This document shows, one piece after another, positions 40,092 through 49,710 of a stretch of DNA of 64,000 nucleotides. A program made the position numbers and the translations under genes. The DNA lies in contig WFNH01000127.1 of the NCBI GenBank assembly GCA_015488685.1, positions 1 to 64,000 of the forward strand, read 5' to 3'. The stretch comes from Marinosulfonomonas sp. Lineage in GTDB: Bacteria > Pseudomonadota > Alphaproteobacteria > Rhodobacterales > Rhodobacteraceae. Positions within the stretch are counted from its first letter, which is position 1, and every line of letters starts with the position of its first letter. The notes below the pieces were generated by a model. It ran no database searches. It saw only the letters and a list, made by a program, of their open reading frames with translations, and was not told the DNA's origin.

Positions 40092-42086
40092 ATGACAGAA
40101 AACCTGTTGCAACCCTACATGCTGCTGGATCCAGAAAAGGCCGAAGAACTGCCGCAAAAATATGTCGTGATGTGCGACAGGATGGTCGAGGAGGCAACCT
40201 CGATTGAAAAGGCGTCTAAAAACTATGACGCGGTGTGCGCCCTGTTGCAGGACTATCCTGGGGCGCGGGTGCTGTTGCGCACGGCGGCGGATCTGCTGGA
40301 ACGCAAAAGGCGCAAATCCGGCATGCTGGAGACATGGTCGGCCCTGCACGAACAATTCCCCGAGGACGGGCATATTCTGCGGATGCGCCTGCGCTGGTTC
40401 CGCCGTCATAAACTGATCGAGGAAGGGTTTGTTGTGATCAATCAATCCCTGCCCAACCGGACGCGGGATGTGAAGCAGGCGGTTGTCGCGTTGCTGGCTT
40501 ATAGTGAATTGCAGGCCTTTGGCGAAATCGACGAAATGATGCGCGAATTGCTGCCCCGGCACCCCGAAGATTCCAAACTGCGCATCCTTTATGCCAAAAA
40601 CCTGATGCGGCAAAACCGGTTTGTCGAGGCACATAAAGTGGTGAAAACCATCCAAAACCCCGAACGTCTAAGTGCGGCCCCAACCCATATCATTGCTGAA
40701 ATCGAGGAACAGGCCCGTTTCCAGAAAGACCACGGTGCAGAAGACGTGGTTGGCTTGTTGGGGCGGTTGATCAGTCGGTATCACAACCGTGTTCTGCCGC
40801 CAAAAGACCCCGACACATTGGGTGGGGTGGTGTTTTATACCGGCCAACTGGGGGCCGGAGGGGCCGAACGGCAACTGACCCGCATTGCTGCCGGTCTGGA
40901 AACCATTCGCCTAAGGGAAGGAAAACTGGGCGGGGTAAAACTTGATGCGCCGATCCATGTTGCTGTGCGCCATGCCAATGCAGAATCTGCTGCGGATTTT
41001 TTCCTGCCGGTGCTGCAAAAGGCCAAGGTGCAGACATTTCTGACAAGTCGCGCAAGAATGGCTGAAATTTCGGATCTGGGCCTGAATGATCCGGAATTTG
41101 AACGGCTACTAACATTCCTGCCAGCCGATATTCTGGACAACACCCTGCGGTTGGTGCCCTATTTTCGTGCGCATAATATCCAGATTGTCTATCTATGGCA
41201 GGATGGCGGTATCCTGACTTCGGCGCTGGCGGCGTTGATTGCCGGTGTGCCGAAAATCATCCTGTCCTATCGCGGTTTGCCCCCCAATTTGCGTCCTGAC
41301 CTGTACCGGCCCCAGCTTGAGGGGCTGTATCGCAATCTGGCCGATGTACCGGGGGTCGCGTTCTCCTCGAACAGCATGGCCGCGGCGCAGGCCTATGCGC
41401 AATGGCTGGATATACCGATTGGGCGGTTCAGGGTTCTGTACAACGCCCTTGTGCCCGCCAAAACCGATGGGGATGCCCGCGATCGCGACTGCTGGGCCGA
41501 TATTTTGGCGCGTTCGTCCGGTTGCGATAAAACGGTTGTCGGGGTGTTTCGTTATGACCCCAACAAACGGCCGATGTTCTGGATAAAGGCGGCGGCGGCC
41601 TATCTGGAAAAGCACCCCGATACACGATTTATTATTGTGGGGCAGGGGAATGAATTTGCCAAATCCTTGGCGCTGGTTGCAAAACTGGGGCTAAAGGATC
41701 GGGTGTTTTTGGTTGGGCGCTCCAGTGCGGTTGGCTATTGGTTGCAAAAGGCCGATGTCCTGTTGCATCTGGCCGAATTCGAAGGCCTGCCGAATGTTGT
41801 GATCGAGGCCCAGATTGCCGGTTTGCCGGTTATCGCAACACCGGCAGGCGGTACCCCCGAGGCGATTTTGCCCGGGAAAACCGGTTATTGCCTAAGCCGC
41901 AACGCCCCCCCCGACATTGGGGAAGTGGGTGTATTGCTGGAAGATATATTGGAAACCCCGAAAAAGGCCGCCCAGATGGGGGCAGCTGCGCAGGAATTCA
42001 CCCGCAAACGGTTCACACTGGATCGTGCTTTGCATGAAACCCTGCACCTGTTCATGGACCCACCCGCGAAAAAAAGGATTTATTAA
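40092..42086 (+). CDS. TPR-containing glycosyltransferase, GT4 type
   Basis: C-terminal GT-B motifs (VGVFRYDPNKRPMFWIKAAAAYLEKHPDTRFIIVGQG, LHLAEFEGLPNVVIEAQIAGLPVIATPAGGTPEAI). Confidence 0.85.
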   Translation: MTENLLQPYMLLDPEKAEELPQKYVVMCDRMVEEATSIEKASKNYDAVCALLQDYPGARVLLRTAADLLERKRRKSGMLETWSALHEQFPEDGHILRMRLRWFRRHKLIEEGFVVINQSLPNRTRDVKQAVVALLAYSELQAFGEIDEMMRELLPRHPEDSKLRILYAKNLMRQNRFVEAHKVVKTIQNPERLSAAPTHIIAEIEEQARFQKDHGAEDVVGLLGRLISRYHNRVLPPKDPDTLGGVVFYTGQLGAGGAERQLTRIAAGLETIRLREGKLGGVKLDAPIHVAVRHANAESAADFFLPVLQKAKVQTFLTSRARMAEISDLGLNDPEFERLLTFLPADILDNTLRLVPYFRAHNIQIVYLWQDGGILTSALAALIAGVPKIILSYRGLPPNLRPDLYRPQLEGLYRNLADVPGVAFSSNSMAAAQAYAQWLDIPIGRFRVLYNALVPAKTDGDARDRDCWADILARSSGCDKTVVGVFRYDPNKRPMFWIKAAAAYLEKHPDTRFIIVGQGNEFAKSLALVAKLGLKDRVFLVGRSSAVGYWLQKADVLLHLAEFEGLPNVVIEAQIAGLPVIATPAGGTPEAILPGKTGYCLSRNAPPDIGEVGVLLEDILETPKKAAQMGAAAQEFTRKRFTLDRALHETLHLFMDPPAKKRIY

Positions 42087-42089
42087 TAA

Positions 42090-43112
42090 ATGCGTACTGT
42101 TTTGATTACCGGCACAGCCGGATTTATCGGATTTCATCTGGCCAAACACATGCTGGGCGAAGGCTTTCGCGTTGTCGGCTATGACGGAATGACAGATTAT
42201 TACGATGTGAGGATCAAGGAACGTCGTCACCAGATGCTGAACCAGAACCCGAATTTCAAATGCAAGGTCGGGATGCTGGAAGATTTCGAAACCCTGCACG
42301 CATTCATGAGCGCGGTAAAGCCGGACATCATTGTCCACCTCGCCGCGCAGGCCGGTGTGCGCTACAGCCTGGAGAACCCCCGCGCCTATATCGAGGCCAA
42401 CATCGTTGGTACCTTCAACGTGCAGGAATGTGCGCGGGAACTGGGGGTTGATCATTTGCTTATGGCATCGACATCATCGGTGTACGGCGCCAACGAGGTC
42501 ATGCCCTTTACCGAGAACGAGCGCACAGATCATCCGCTAACACTATATGCTGCAACGAAAAAAGCGAACGAGCATATGGGCCATTCCTATGCACATCTGT
42601 GGAAAATCCCGACCACGATGTTCCGGTTCTTTACGGTTTACGGCCCTTGGGGGCGCCCCGATCTGGCGCTGTTCAAATTTGTAAAGGCCACGCTGGAAGG
42701 CGATGAAATCGACGTTTACAACAACGGCAACATGGAGCGCGATTTCACCTATATCGACGATCTGGTGCACGCCATCCGCCTGTTGTGTGACGTCCCCCCA
42801 ATCGAACCAAAATCGCGTGACGACATCCCGGTATATGACAGCCTAAGTCCCGTTGCGCCGTATCGTATGGTGAATGTTGGCAATTCCACCAAGATCCCGT
42901 TGCTGGATTTTATTGATGAAATAGAATGCAGTTTGGGGATCAAAACCAAACGCAACTATATGGAAATGCAAAAAGGCGATGTGCCCGCGACATGGGCAAA
43001 TGCGGATCTGTTGCGTGAATTGACCGGCTATGTGCCCAAGACAAACGTAAAAGAAGGCGTGCGTGCCTTTGTGGACTGGTATCGCGACTACTATCAAATT
43101 CCGGCAAAATGA
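42090..43112 (+). CDS. NAD-dependent epimerase, UDP-glucuronate 4-epimerase-like
   Basis: ITGTAGFIGFHLAKHML, HLAAQAGVRYSLENPRAYIEANIVGT, RFFTVYGPWGRPDLALFKF, NGNMERDFTYIDDLV. Confidence 0.9.
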   Translation: MRTVLITGTAGFIGFHLAKHMLGEGFRVVGYDGMTDYYDVRIKERRHQMLNQNPNFKCKVGMLEDFETLHAFMSAVKPDIIVHLAAQAGVRYSLENPRAYIEANIVGTFNVQECARELGVDHLLMASTSSVYGANEVMPFTENERTDHPLTLYAATKKANEHMGHSYAHLWKIPTTMFRFFTVYGPWGRPDLALFKFVKATLEGDEIDVYNNGNMERDFTYIDDLVHAIRLLCDVPPIEPKSRDDIPVYDSLSPVAPYRMVNVGNSTKIPLLDFIDEIECSLGIKTKRNYMEMQKGDVPATWANADLLRELTGYVPKTNVKEGVRAFVDWYRDYYQIPAK

Positions 43113-43126
43113 ATTAGGATAACGCC

Positions 43127-43939
43127 ATGCATACGGATGCGATCAAAGGCAATTCTATCGGGCTTGTTTCGGCAAGTTTCGGCGAGCGGATACTGGCGCT
43201 GATGCAGAGGGAAATGCGCACCCGGTTTTCGGGCGGGTCGCTGGGCTATACATGGGCCTTTCTGACACCAGCTGGCTGGATTGCTTTTGTCGTCGCGGCC
43301 TTTTACTTTCTGGGTCGCTTGCCGCCGATTGCGGTATCGCCGGAACTGTTCGTGGCCACGGGGATTTTGCCCTATATCCTGTTTCGTCAAACAATTACCT
43401 CGGCCATGCGGGCGCTTTTGGCAAACCGGATGATGATTTACGCATCATCGGTCCGCGTGGCCGATATTCTGCTTGCGGCGTCTTTGATGGAACTGCTGAA
43501 TGCCTTTATTATTTCGGTGTTGTTATTCGGCAGTATCATCCTGTTGTTTGACGGGGCGTTTCCGGTTGATCCGCTAAAGGTGTGCTGGGGGCTGTTGCTG
43601 GCATGGTTTCTGGGGGCCGGATTTGGCCGCCTATCGGCAATCCTGTCCCGCATGAGCGACACTTACGGGCGTCTTGTGCCGATTTTGCTGCGTCCGATGT
43701 TCTGGCTATCGGGCATCTTTTTCACCGCCACCGAATTGCCCGGTTCTTCGCTGGAACTATTTTATTACAGCCCGCTGTTCCACGCCATTGAAATCATCCG
43801 CGAGGGGTTTTTTCTGGGCTACACCTCGCCTTTGTCGGATCCGCTGGTGCCACTGGTATTCGGGGCAGTGTTCTTTTCGGCCTCATTTGTTCTGGAAAGA
43901 TACTGGAAGGCCACGGACAAAAGAAAGGGCGTATTGTGA
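43127..43939 (+). CDS. Capsule polysaccharide ABC transporter permease (KpsM-like)
   Basis: ABC-2 type membrane protein; MQREMRTRFSGGSLGYTWAFLTP, SPLFHAIEIIREGFF; overlaps a KpsT-like gene. Confidence 0.88.
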   Translation: MHTDAIKGNSIGLVSASFGERILALMQREMRTRFSGGSLGYTWAFLTPAGWIAFVVAAFYFLGRLPPIAVSPELFVATGILPYILFRQTITSAMRALLANRMMIYASSVRVADILLAASLMELLNAFIISVLLFGSIILLFDGAFPVDPLKVCWGLLLAWFLGAGFGRLSAILSRMSDTYGRLVPILLRPMFWLSGIFFTATELPGSSLELFYYSPLFHAIEIIREGFFLGYTSPLSDPLVPLVFGAVFFSASFVLERYWKATDKRKGVL

Positions 43940-44613
43940 TCGTGCTTAGTGACATCACCCATTACCACAACACTCCAAGCGGCCCAAACATTCTGTTTGC
44001 TGGGCTGAACGTCAGGTTTCGCCCGCGGGAACGTGTGGGGATATTGGCCGCGCAAGGGGCAGGGAAATCCAGTCTGGCACGTATTCTGTCGGGGATTGAA
44101 ACACCCGACAAAGGCACTATGAAACACGGCGGCCGCATTTCATGGCCAATCGGGTTTGCCGGCTGGTTGCATATTGATGTGACGGGCGCCGAAAACGTTG
44201 CCAATATTGCCCGATTGATGGGGGAAAGCCCATTGGACACAATCGCTTTTTGCCGCGCCTTTAGCGGGCTTGGCGATGATATGAATCGCCCTGTCGGCAT
44301 CTATTCCCCTGCGACCCGCGCCAAACTGGGCTTTGCCCTGTCGATGGCAATCCGGCGTGATTACTATATTGCCGATGAAACGATCGGCGTCGGGGACGGG
44401 GCCTTTCGGGACCGCAGCGCAGCTATGTTGCACCGGCGGCTAGAGGATGCGGGGTTGGTTTTTCTTTCCCGCAATCACATCCAGTTGGAAAAATTCTGCA
44501 ACAGGTTTCTGGTGTTGGTGAACAGTCAACTGATCGAAGTGGACTCTGCAAAAAAGGCCGGAGAAATTTTGAAGCAAGACCAGGTGCAGCTTATTAAAGA
44601 AGATATAATATGA
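43936..44613 (+). CDS. Capsule polysaccharide ABC transporter ATP-binding protein (KpsT-like, atypical motifs)
   Basis: Walker A AAQGAGKSS, SWPIGFAGWL, YYIADETIGVGDGAFRDR; signature and H-loop deviate from consensus. Confidence 0.85.
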   Translation: MIVLSDITHYHNTPSGPNILFAGLNVRFRPRERVGILAAQGAGKSSLARILSGIETPDKGTMKHGGRISWPIGFAGWLHIDVTGAENVANIARLMGESPLDTIAFCRAFSGLGDDMNRPVGIYSPATRAKLGFALSMAIRRDYYIADETIGVGDGAFRDRSAAMLHRRLEDAGLVFLSRNHIQLEKFCNRFLVLVNSQLIEVDSAKKAGEILKQDQVQLIKEDII

Positions 44614-45992
44614 CCGGAAAAAATTCTGCCGCCAAAGACAAAGAAGCCGAGCGGATCGCCAAATGGCGGGCCGAACGCGCTGCTGTTGCCCAAGAGGCCA
44701 AACAAGAGCGGTTGAAGCAGGCCGAGGCTGCCAAAAAGGCAGCCAAGGAAGGGGCGGAGCAGGGCATTGTCACAGACAGCATGACAGACAATCGCAAAGA
44801 ACAGCTGGCAAGCGAGGAAAAGGCGCGGATCAGCAAGGCGGCTGAAACCCTGCCCGACAAGGACGAATTGCAAGAGGTGCGCAAAACCATTCTGCGCCAA
44901 CAGCGTGCGCGGCGGGTGTTTGCCTATGCCCAGTTTCTGCTGTTTGTAATCCTGCCAACCGCGCTGACCGGCTGGTATGTAACCAAGATTGCCACCCCGC
45001 TTTACGAGGCGCGATCCGTTGTTACCATTGCCAAACCCGGCGGTCAGACCGACCCGACCTTTCCGGGTGTGTTGGGGATGCCCCTTTCGCAAGGCAATCT
45101 GAACGAAGCATTCATCGCCAAGGAATTCATCGATTCAGAAGAAATGATCCGTCTGATGGAGGAAAAGGAAGGGTTGGTCACCTATTTGAGCGATACCAAA
45201 ATCGACCCGCTTCAGCGGTTGCGCCATATACCAGGTTTGCAAGTGGGGCCTGACAGTTATTATCACCGCTATGTTCGTTCGGCGGTCAATATCCAGACCG
45301 GGTTGCTGACGCTGTATGTCAACGCCCTAACGCCCGAAGACGCACAGAAATTCTCGATGGCAATCTTGAAGTTTGCCGAGACCAAAGTGCGGTCCCTGTC
45401 TCGGGCTTTGTTTCAGGAACAGATTGCCGAAAGCGAAGCGGCGGTGGAGCGCGCCCGCAAGGCGCTGGAAGATGTGCGCAGTAAGCTGGTGAAACTGCAG
45501 ATCAGCAGCGGATATGCAAACCCCGAGGAGCGCATTGCCGAAGTATACAAAACCATTTCCACCCTTGAGGCCGAGTTGCTGTTGTTGCATCGAGAAATGG
45601 ATAATGCCGCGCTGGTCGGGTATTCGAATTCACCCCAGATGAAGACCCTGATTGAGAAAGAGACAGCACTACAAAAACGCATTCAGCAGCAGCAGGACCG
45701 TTTGATCCTGGGGACCGAGGGACGAGAGCCCTTGAATAAGGTTCTGGCCGATTTCCAGTTTACTGTCGTCCAGAAAGAAATTGCAGAACAAACGTGGTCG
45801 GCAGCGCTGGCGGCCTTGGAATCCGCTCGTAGTTCTGCCTCGTTGGGGCTAAGCCAGTTCCAGATCGTAGTGCCGCCAAATGTTTCATTTACGCCTAAAC
45901 GACCCAACCGGATTAAAACGACCCTTCTGGCTTTTTTGATGTTCTTTGGCTTGTTTGCCGCCTTAAAGGTGTTCCGGCCCAAGGTTAGCTGA
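44610..45992 (+). CDS. Capsule export inner-membrane protein (KpsE/BexC/CtrB-like)
   Basis: Charged N-terminus, TM, Wzz-like periplasmic coiled coil, C-terminal TM (RIKTTLLAFLMFFGLFAALKVF). Confidence 0.85.
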   Translation: MTGKNSAAKDKEAERIAKWRAERAAVAQEAKQERLKQAEAAKKAAKEGAEQGIVTDSMTDNRKEQLASEEKARISKAAETLPDKDELQEVRKTILRQQRARRVFAYAQFLLFVILPTALTGWYVTKIATPLYEARSVVTIAKPGGQTDPTFPGVLGMPLSQGNLNEAFIAKEFIDSEEMIRLMEEKEGLVTYLSDTKIDPLQRLRHIPGLQVGPDSYYHRYVRSAVNIQTGLLTLYVNALTPEDAQKFSMAILKFAETKVRSLSRALFQEQIAESEAAVERARKALEDVRSKLVKLQISSGYANPEERIAEVYKTISTLEAELLLLHREMDNAALVGYSNSPQMKTLIEKETALQKRIQQQQDRLILGTEGREPLNKVLADFQFTVVQKEIAEQTWSAALAALESARSSASLGLSQFQIVVPPNVSFTPKRPNRIKTTLLAFLMFFGLFAALKVFRPKVS

Positions 45993-46229
45993 CATGATTG
46001 TAGCGGATGGGGGCATGCTTTGTGACTTGGCGGTTAGGCGAAGAAGCCTTTGGCATGATACTGAACGTTTAATGGCTGTCTGTCTTGATCATGTGTTTAC
46101 GGGTTCTTGCAGGAGGCTAATTGATCGAAACCATATCTTGTCTGTGGATTTACCGAAAGTCCTGTGTAAAGAAAACAAGTGAAAACATTCAGGACTGAAT
46201 GACCTTCAGTTTTACAGGTTTATTGCAAA

Positions 46230-47360
46230 ATGCGCATATTTCTATTGTGTCGGGGATATCCCAGTAAGGAAAGCCTCTACAACTATCCATTCCTGCACAG
46301 AAGGGTGCTTTGGTATCGGAAATTTGGCCATGAAGTTCGTGTCTTTGTTCTGTCAAACAAGGCGCGTTCATATCGTTTTGAGAGCAGTCATGTTGAAACG
46401 GGGAATGGTGCAACCTTGCGTGATGCGGTGGCTCGGTTTGCCCCCGATTGCATTGCAGCGCATGGAATTGCGGACGACCTTTGGGCGGCGTTGGCGGGTT
46501 TGCCGAAAAGGATACCGGTTTTAGGTTGGGTGCACGGCTCGGAGTTTATTGCGCTTTACAAAACGAACTATCCCGATCCGAATGACCCACGGCGACAAAA
46601 GCAGCAGGAAATCCATGCACGGCGAAAGCAGTTCTGGCGCGGGTTGGTGCGGGATTGGCCGGATAACCTGAAGCTGGTCTTTGTATCGCAAAATGCAGCC
46701 GAACGGTCGCAACAGGATATCGAATGCCCTTTGCCCACTGATAGCTGGAGTGTAATTCACAACCCGATCGATACGGAACTGTTCGATTACAAGGAAAAAA
46801 TGGCTGATCAGCGGTTTAATGTGTTGTCGGTCCGCCCCTATACGAACTGGACCTATGCCAATGATTTGGCGGTCGCGGCCATTGTCCGTATGTCGGCGCA
46901 TCCGCTGTTTGCGCGGTTTTCTTTTCGCATGGTGGGGGACGGAGATCTGTTTGAACAGGTGTTGGCACCGGTGCGGCAATTTGAAAATGTCACATTGGAA
47001 AGACGGTTTTTGACACAGGCAGAAATCAGTGCCGCGCATAAGGAAAACGGCGTGTTTCTGGTGCCGACCCGTGCCGATACCCAAGGGGTTTCCCGCGACG
47101 AGGCAATGTCCTCGGGGTTGGTGCCGGTGACCAATGCGGTTGCGGCTGTGCCGGAGTTTGTATCGCCCGATTGTGGTTGTCTTGTGCCGCCATCCGATGC
47201 GGTTGGGCTGGCTGACGGGATATTGGAGATGGCGCAAAAAACCGATTTGTTCCTTGAAAGGTCCAGACAAGCCGCCGCGCGGGTGCGCCGTCAGAGCGCA
47301 GCGGATATTATTATTCCGGTGGAATTGGCCTTACTGGCAGGTAAAAGGGCAGGGGTATGA
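46230..47360 (+). CDS. Glycosyltransferase, GT4 type
   Basis: GT-B pattern (HNPIDTELFDYKEK, FLVPTRADTQGVSRDEAMSSGLVPVTNAVAAVPEFVS). Confidence 0.85.
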   Translation: MRIFLLCRGYPSKESLYNYPFLHRRVLWYRKFGHEVRVFVLSNKARSYRFESSHVETGNGATLRDAVARFAPDCIAAHGIADDLWAALAGLPKRIPVLGWVHGSEFIALYKTNYPDPNDPRRQKQQEIHARRKQFWRGLVRDWPDNLKLVFVSQNAAERSQQDIECPLPTDSWSVIHNPIDTELFDYKEKMADQRFNVLSVRPYTNWTYANDLAVAAIVRMSAHPLFARFSFRMVGDGDLFEQVLAPVRQFENVTLERRFLTQAEISAAHKENGVFLVPTRADTQGVSRDEAMSSGLVPVTNAVAAVPEFVSPDCGCLVPPSDAVGLADGILEMAQKTDLFLERSRQAAARVRRQSAADIIIPVELALLAGKRAGV

Positions 47361-48136
47361 ACCAATTAAAGCCGGATATCTATATTGCCGCGATGGGACG
47401 GTCGGGCAGCACGATGCTGTGCAATATTCTGACCCGTGAGCCCGATCAGATCATGTTTATCGAGCCTAAATTCCATACACCGCCCTATCGCAACATTCTG
47501 AAACCGCAGTTGGCGCAGTACGGTATGGAATTTGACGAATCCGAAATGGCGGCCGTTCAGGGTCTGCCGCCGGATCAGGTGCTTGAAACTTTGCTGGGGG
47601 CGCATTTGCGGCCTGTCAAATGGGGCTTCAAAGAGGTGCAGTGCAGCGAACACCGGCGGGTTGTCGACCTGTTTGCCCCTGTGCATATTCTGGTGAATGT
47701 GCGGCATATCTTTAACATTGCGCTTAGCTTTTTCGAGAAACACCGCCGGCAGGATAATCAGGACAGGTTTCCGGCATCCTGGGTTAAGGATTATTGCCTT
47801 CGCGAAACACAGGGCCTTGTCGGGTTTTGTCAGGATCTGGCAAAGCGGGGGATTGCTTATCAGGTCGTTCGTTACGAGGATTTCATCACCCGCCCACAGG
47901 AACGCAAGGCACTTGGCGATCATCTGGGCTGGCGCTATGGCGGAAATGCGAACCGGTTCCTAAACGACCTCAATCGCGGCTTCGAGGCCCGCCGCCATGC
48001 CGCAGGCGGTTATCGGGAAACATCGCTTGCCGACCGCGGTTTGTCCGCGCAGGAAATCCGCTATGCCCGCGAGATCGAGGAACAATGTGCGCAATACCAG
48101 GCATTTTTCGGCTATCAAACCGGGGATACGCCATGA
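47357..48136 (+). CDS. Sulfotransferase family protein
   Basis: 5'-PSB-like loop AAMGRSGSTMLCNIL and GFKEV / HILVNVRHIFNIALSFF. Confidence 0.82.
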   Translation: MNQLKPDIYIAAMGRSGSTMLCNILTREPDQIMFIEPKFHTPPYRNILKPQLAQYGMEFDESEMAAVQGLPPDQVLETLLGAHLRPVKWGFKEVQCSEHRRVVDLFAPVHILVNVRHIFNIALSFFEKHRRQDNQDRFPASWVKDYCLRETQGLVGFCQDLAKRGIAYQVVRYEDFITRPQERKALGDHLGWRYGGNANRFLNDLNRGFEARRHAAGGYRETSLADRGLSAQEIRYAREIEEQCAQYQAFFGYQTGDTP

Positions 48137-48888
48137 TCTTAAGCCATAAGCACAGCTTCCTGTTCATCAAGGGGCGCAAAGTGGGGGGCACCAGTATTGA
48201 AATGCTACTGGCACCGTTTTGTGGTCCTTCGGACATTGTAACGCCAATCAGCCCCGTGGATGAAATACGGCGTCTGAATGCAGGGGGGGCACCGCGAAAC
48301 TATTGCCCTGACCCGGCAGTCGAGGCGCGGTATCTGCAATTGGTTCGGGATGGCAGTTTTGACGAGGCGCGAAAAATGCGGGTCCATTCCGACAAGGTTT
48401 ACCCGTTTTTCAACCATATGCCGGTTGCTTTGGTTGAACAATTGGCCGATTTTGATCCCCGCGAATTCACGCTGGCATATGTTGTGCGAGATCCCTACGC
48501 AAAGATCATATCGCTTGCCAATATGAACCTGTCATTTTCAGGCTACAGCGGTGCACCGATGGAGAATAATGCGGCGGATATTCGTCGATCGATCCAGAAA
48601 CTGTTTGAAACAGATCAGTTTTTGTTGGCCCGCAATATCGACCTTTATAAAACTAGGAGTACATACCAACACCAGATAATTTTAAGGCAAGAGCATCTGG
48701 TCAGGGATATACGCAGCTTTATGGACCACTTGGGACTGGATCAAACAGATGCTGAAATTCCCCATGCAAAACAAGGGTCTATCCGCAAGAAATATTCAGC
48801 AAAATCAATGTTTACGCGGGAGCAGCTGGATATTGTGAACCGCGCTTTTGCAGATGAATTCAATCACAACAAATATGAAATGATCTAG
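48133..48888 (+). CDS. Second sulfotransferase family protein
   Basis: FLFIKGRKVGGTSIEMLLAPF PAPS-loop-like N-terminus and AYVVRDPYAKIISL 3'-PB-like motif. Confidence 0.75.
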   Translation: MILSHKHSFLFIKGRKVGGTSIEMLLAPFCGPSDIVTPISPVDEIRRLNAGGAPRNYCPDPAVEARYLQLVRDGSFDEARKMRVHSDKVYPFFNHMPVALVEQLADFDPREFTLAYVVRDPYAKIISLANMNLSFSGYSGAPMENNAADIRRSIQKLFETDQFLLARNIDLYKTRSTYQHQIILRQEHLVRDIRSFMDHLGLDQTDAEIPHAKQGSIRKKYSAKSMFTREQLDIVNRAFADEFNHNKYEMI

Positions 48889-48960
48889 AAATTTCGGTGC
48901 TGGCTGGCCGGTTCTGGCGTAAATATTTTACTAAAGCATTTCGAGTTAATATTGAATCAC

Positions 48961-49011
48961 GCCCTGCCAGTGAACACCATCTCTAGGCAATCTCTGCCTC
49001 ACTGGCAGGGC
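48961..49011. repeat. Perfect 13-bp inverted repeat between convergent operons
   Basis: GCCCTGCCAGTGA (48961-48973) and TCACTGGCAGGGC (48999-49011). Confidence 0.75.
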
Positions 49012-49044
49012 TGATAAGCGTTTCAATAAAAACGCATAATTGCC

Positions 49045-49069
49045 GCACAAACCCCAAACGGGTTTGTGC
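49045..49069 (-). terminator. Hairpin downstream of the minus-strand aldolase gene, terminator candidate
   Basis: GCACAAACCC-caaac-GGGTTTGTGC, 10-bp perfect stem; weak T-rich tail on the minus strand. Confidence 0.5.
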
Positions 49070-49100
49070 GCTACTGCCGATACGGATGTGTTCAATATCT

Positions 49101-49709
49101 TCACTTACCCTGTGAAACAATTTCTTTAACAGTTGCGATGTGGGCTGTTTCTTCGATAATCTCGCATAATTGGAGCGCTTTGAGCATCGTCGAACCCACC
49201 CCAATTGTTCCGTGATTGTGCATAAGTGCGCCGCGAATTGATTTATCTTTAAAAACGTCTTCAACCTGAGCCGCAGACTGCAACCCGCCGTTTTCCCCCA
49301 AAGGGATTGATGGCAGATGCCCCAGTTTTTCAATAGATTGAACCGTTAATAAAGGGATGTCGCGTTTGGCGGACGCCCATCCGGTTGCCCATGGCGAATG
49401 CACATGCACAACCGAATTTACATCCGGACGCGCGCGATAAATAGCCAAATGAAAATCTTTGTCTTTTGAAGGCTTCAATGTGCCCATCAAGATTGTGCCG
49501 TCAAAGCCGACAACCATCAGATTATCGTGGGTGCATTCCGGATAGCCAACGCCGCTTGGCTTGATAACACAGGCGTCAATTCCGGCCAGCCGCACGGACA
49601 GGTTGCCACCTGCATTGGTTTGCAAGCCTTTGTCAAAAGCACGTCGAGCCGTGTCAATCAGGGTTTGGCGTTTCGAATACAAGTCTTGTTCGTCGATATT
49701 GAGGGTCAT
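49101..49709 (-). CDS. Class II aldolase/adducin family protein
   Basis: NAGGNLSVRL, VVHVHSPWATGWA and ALMHNHGTIGVG metal/active-site motifs. Confidence 0.88.
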   Translation of the reverse strand: MTLNIDEQDLYSKRQTLIDTARRAFDKGLQTNAGGNLSVRLAGIDACVIKPSGVGYPECTHDNLMVVGFDGTILMGTLKPSKDKDFHLAIYRARPDVNSVVHVHSPWATGWASAKRDIPLLTVQSIEKLGHLPSIPLGENGGLQSAAQVEDVFKDKSIRGALMHNHGTIGVGSTMLKALQLCEIIEETAHIATVKEIVSQGK

Positions 49710-49710
49710 G

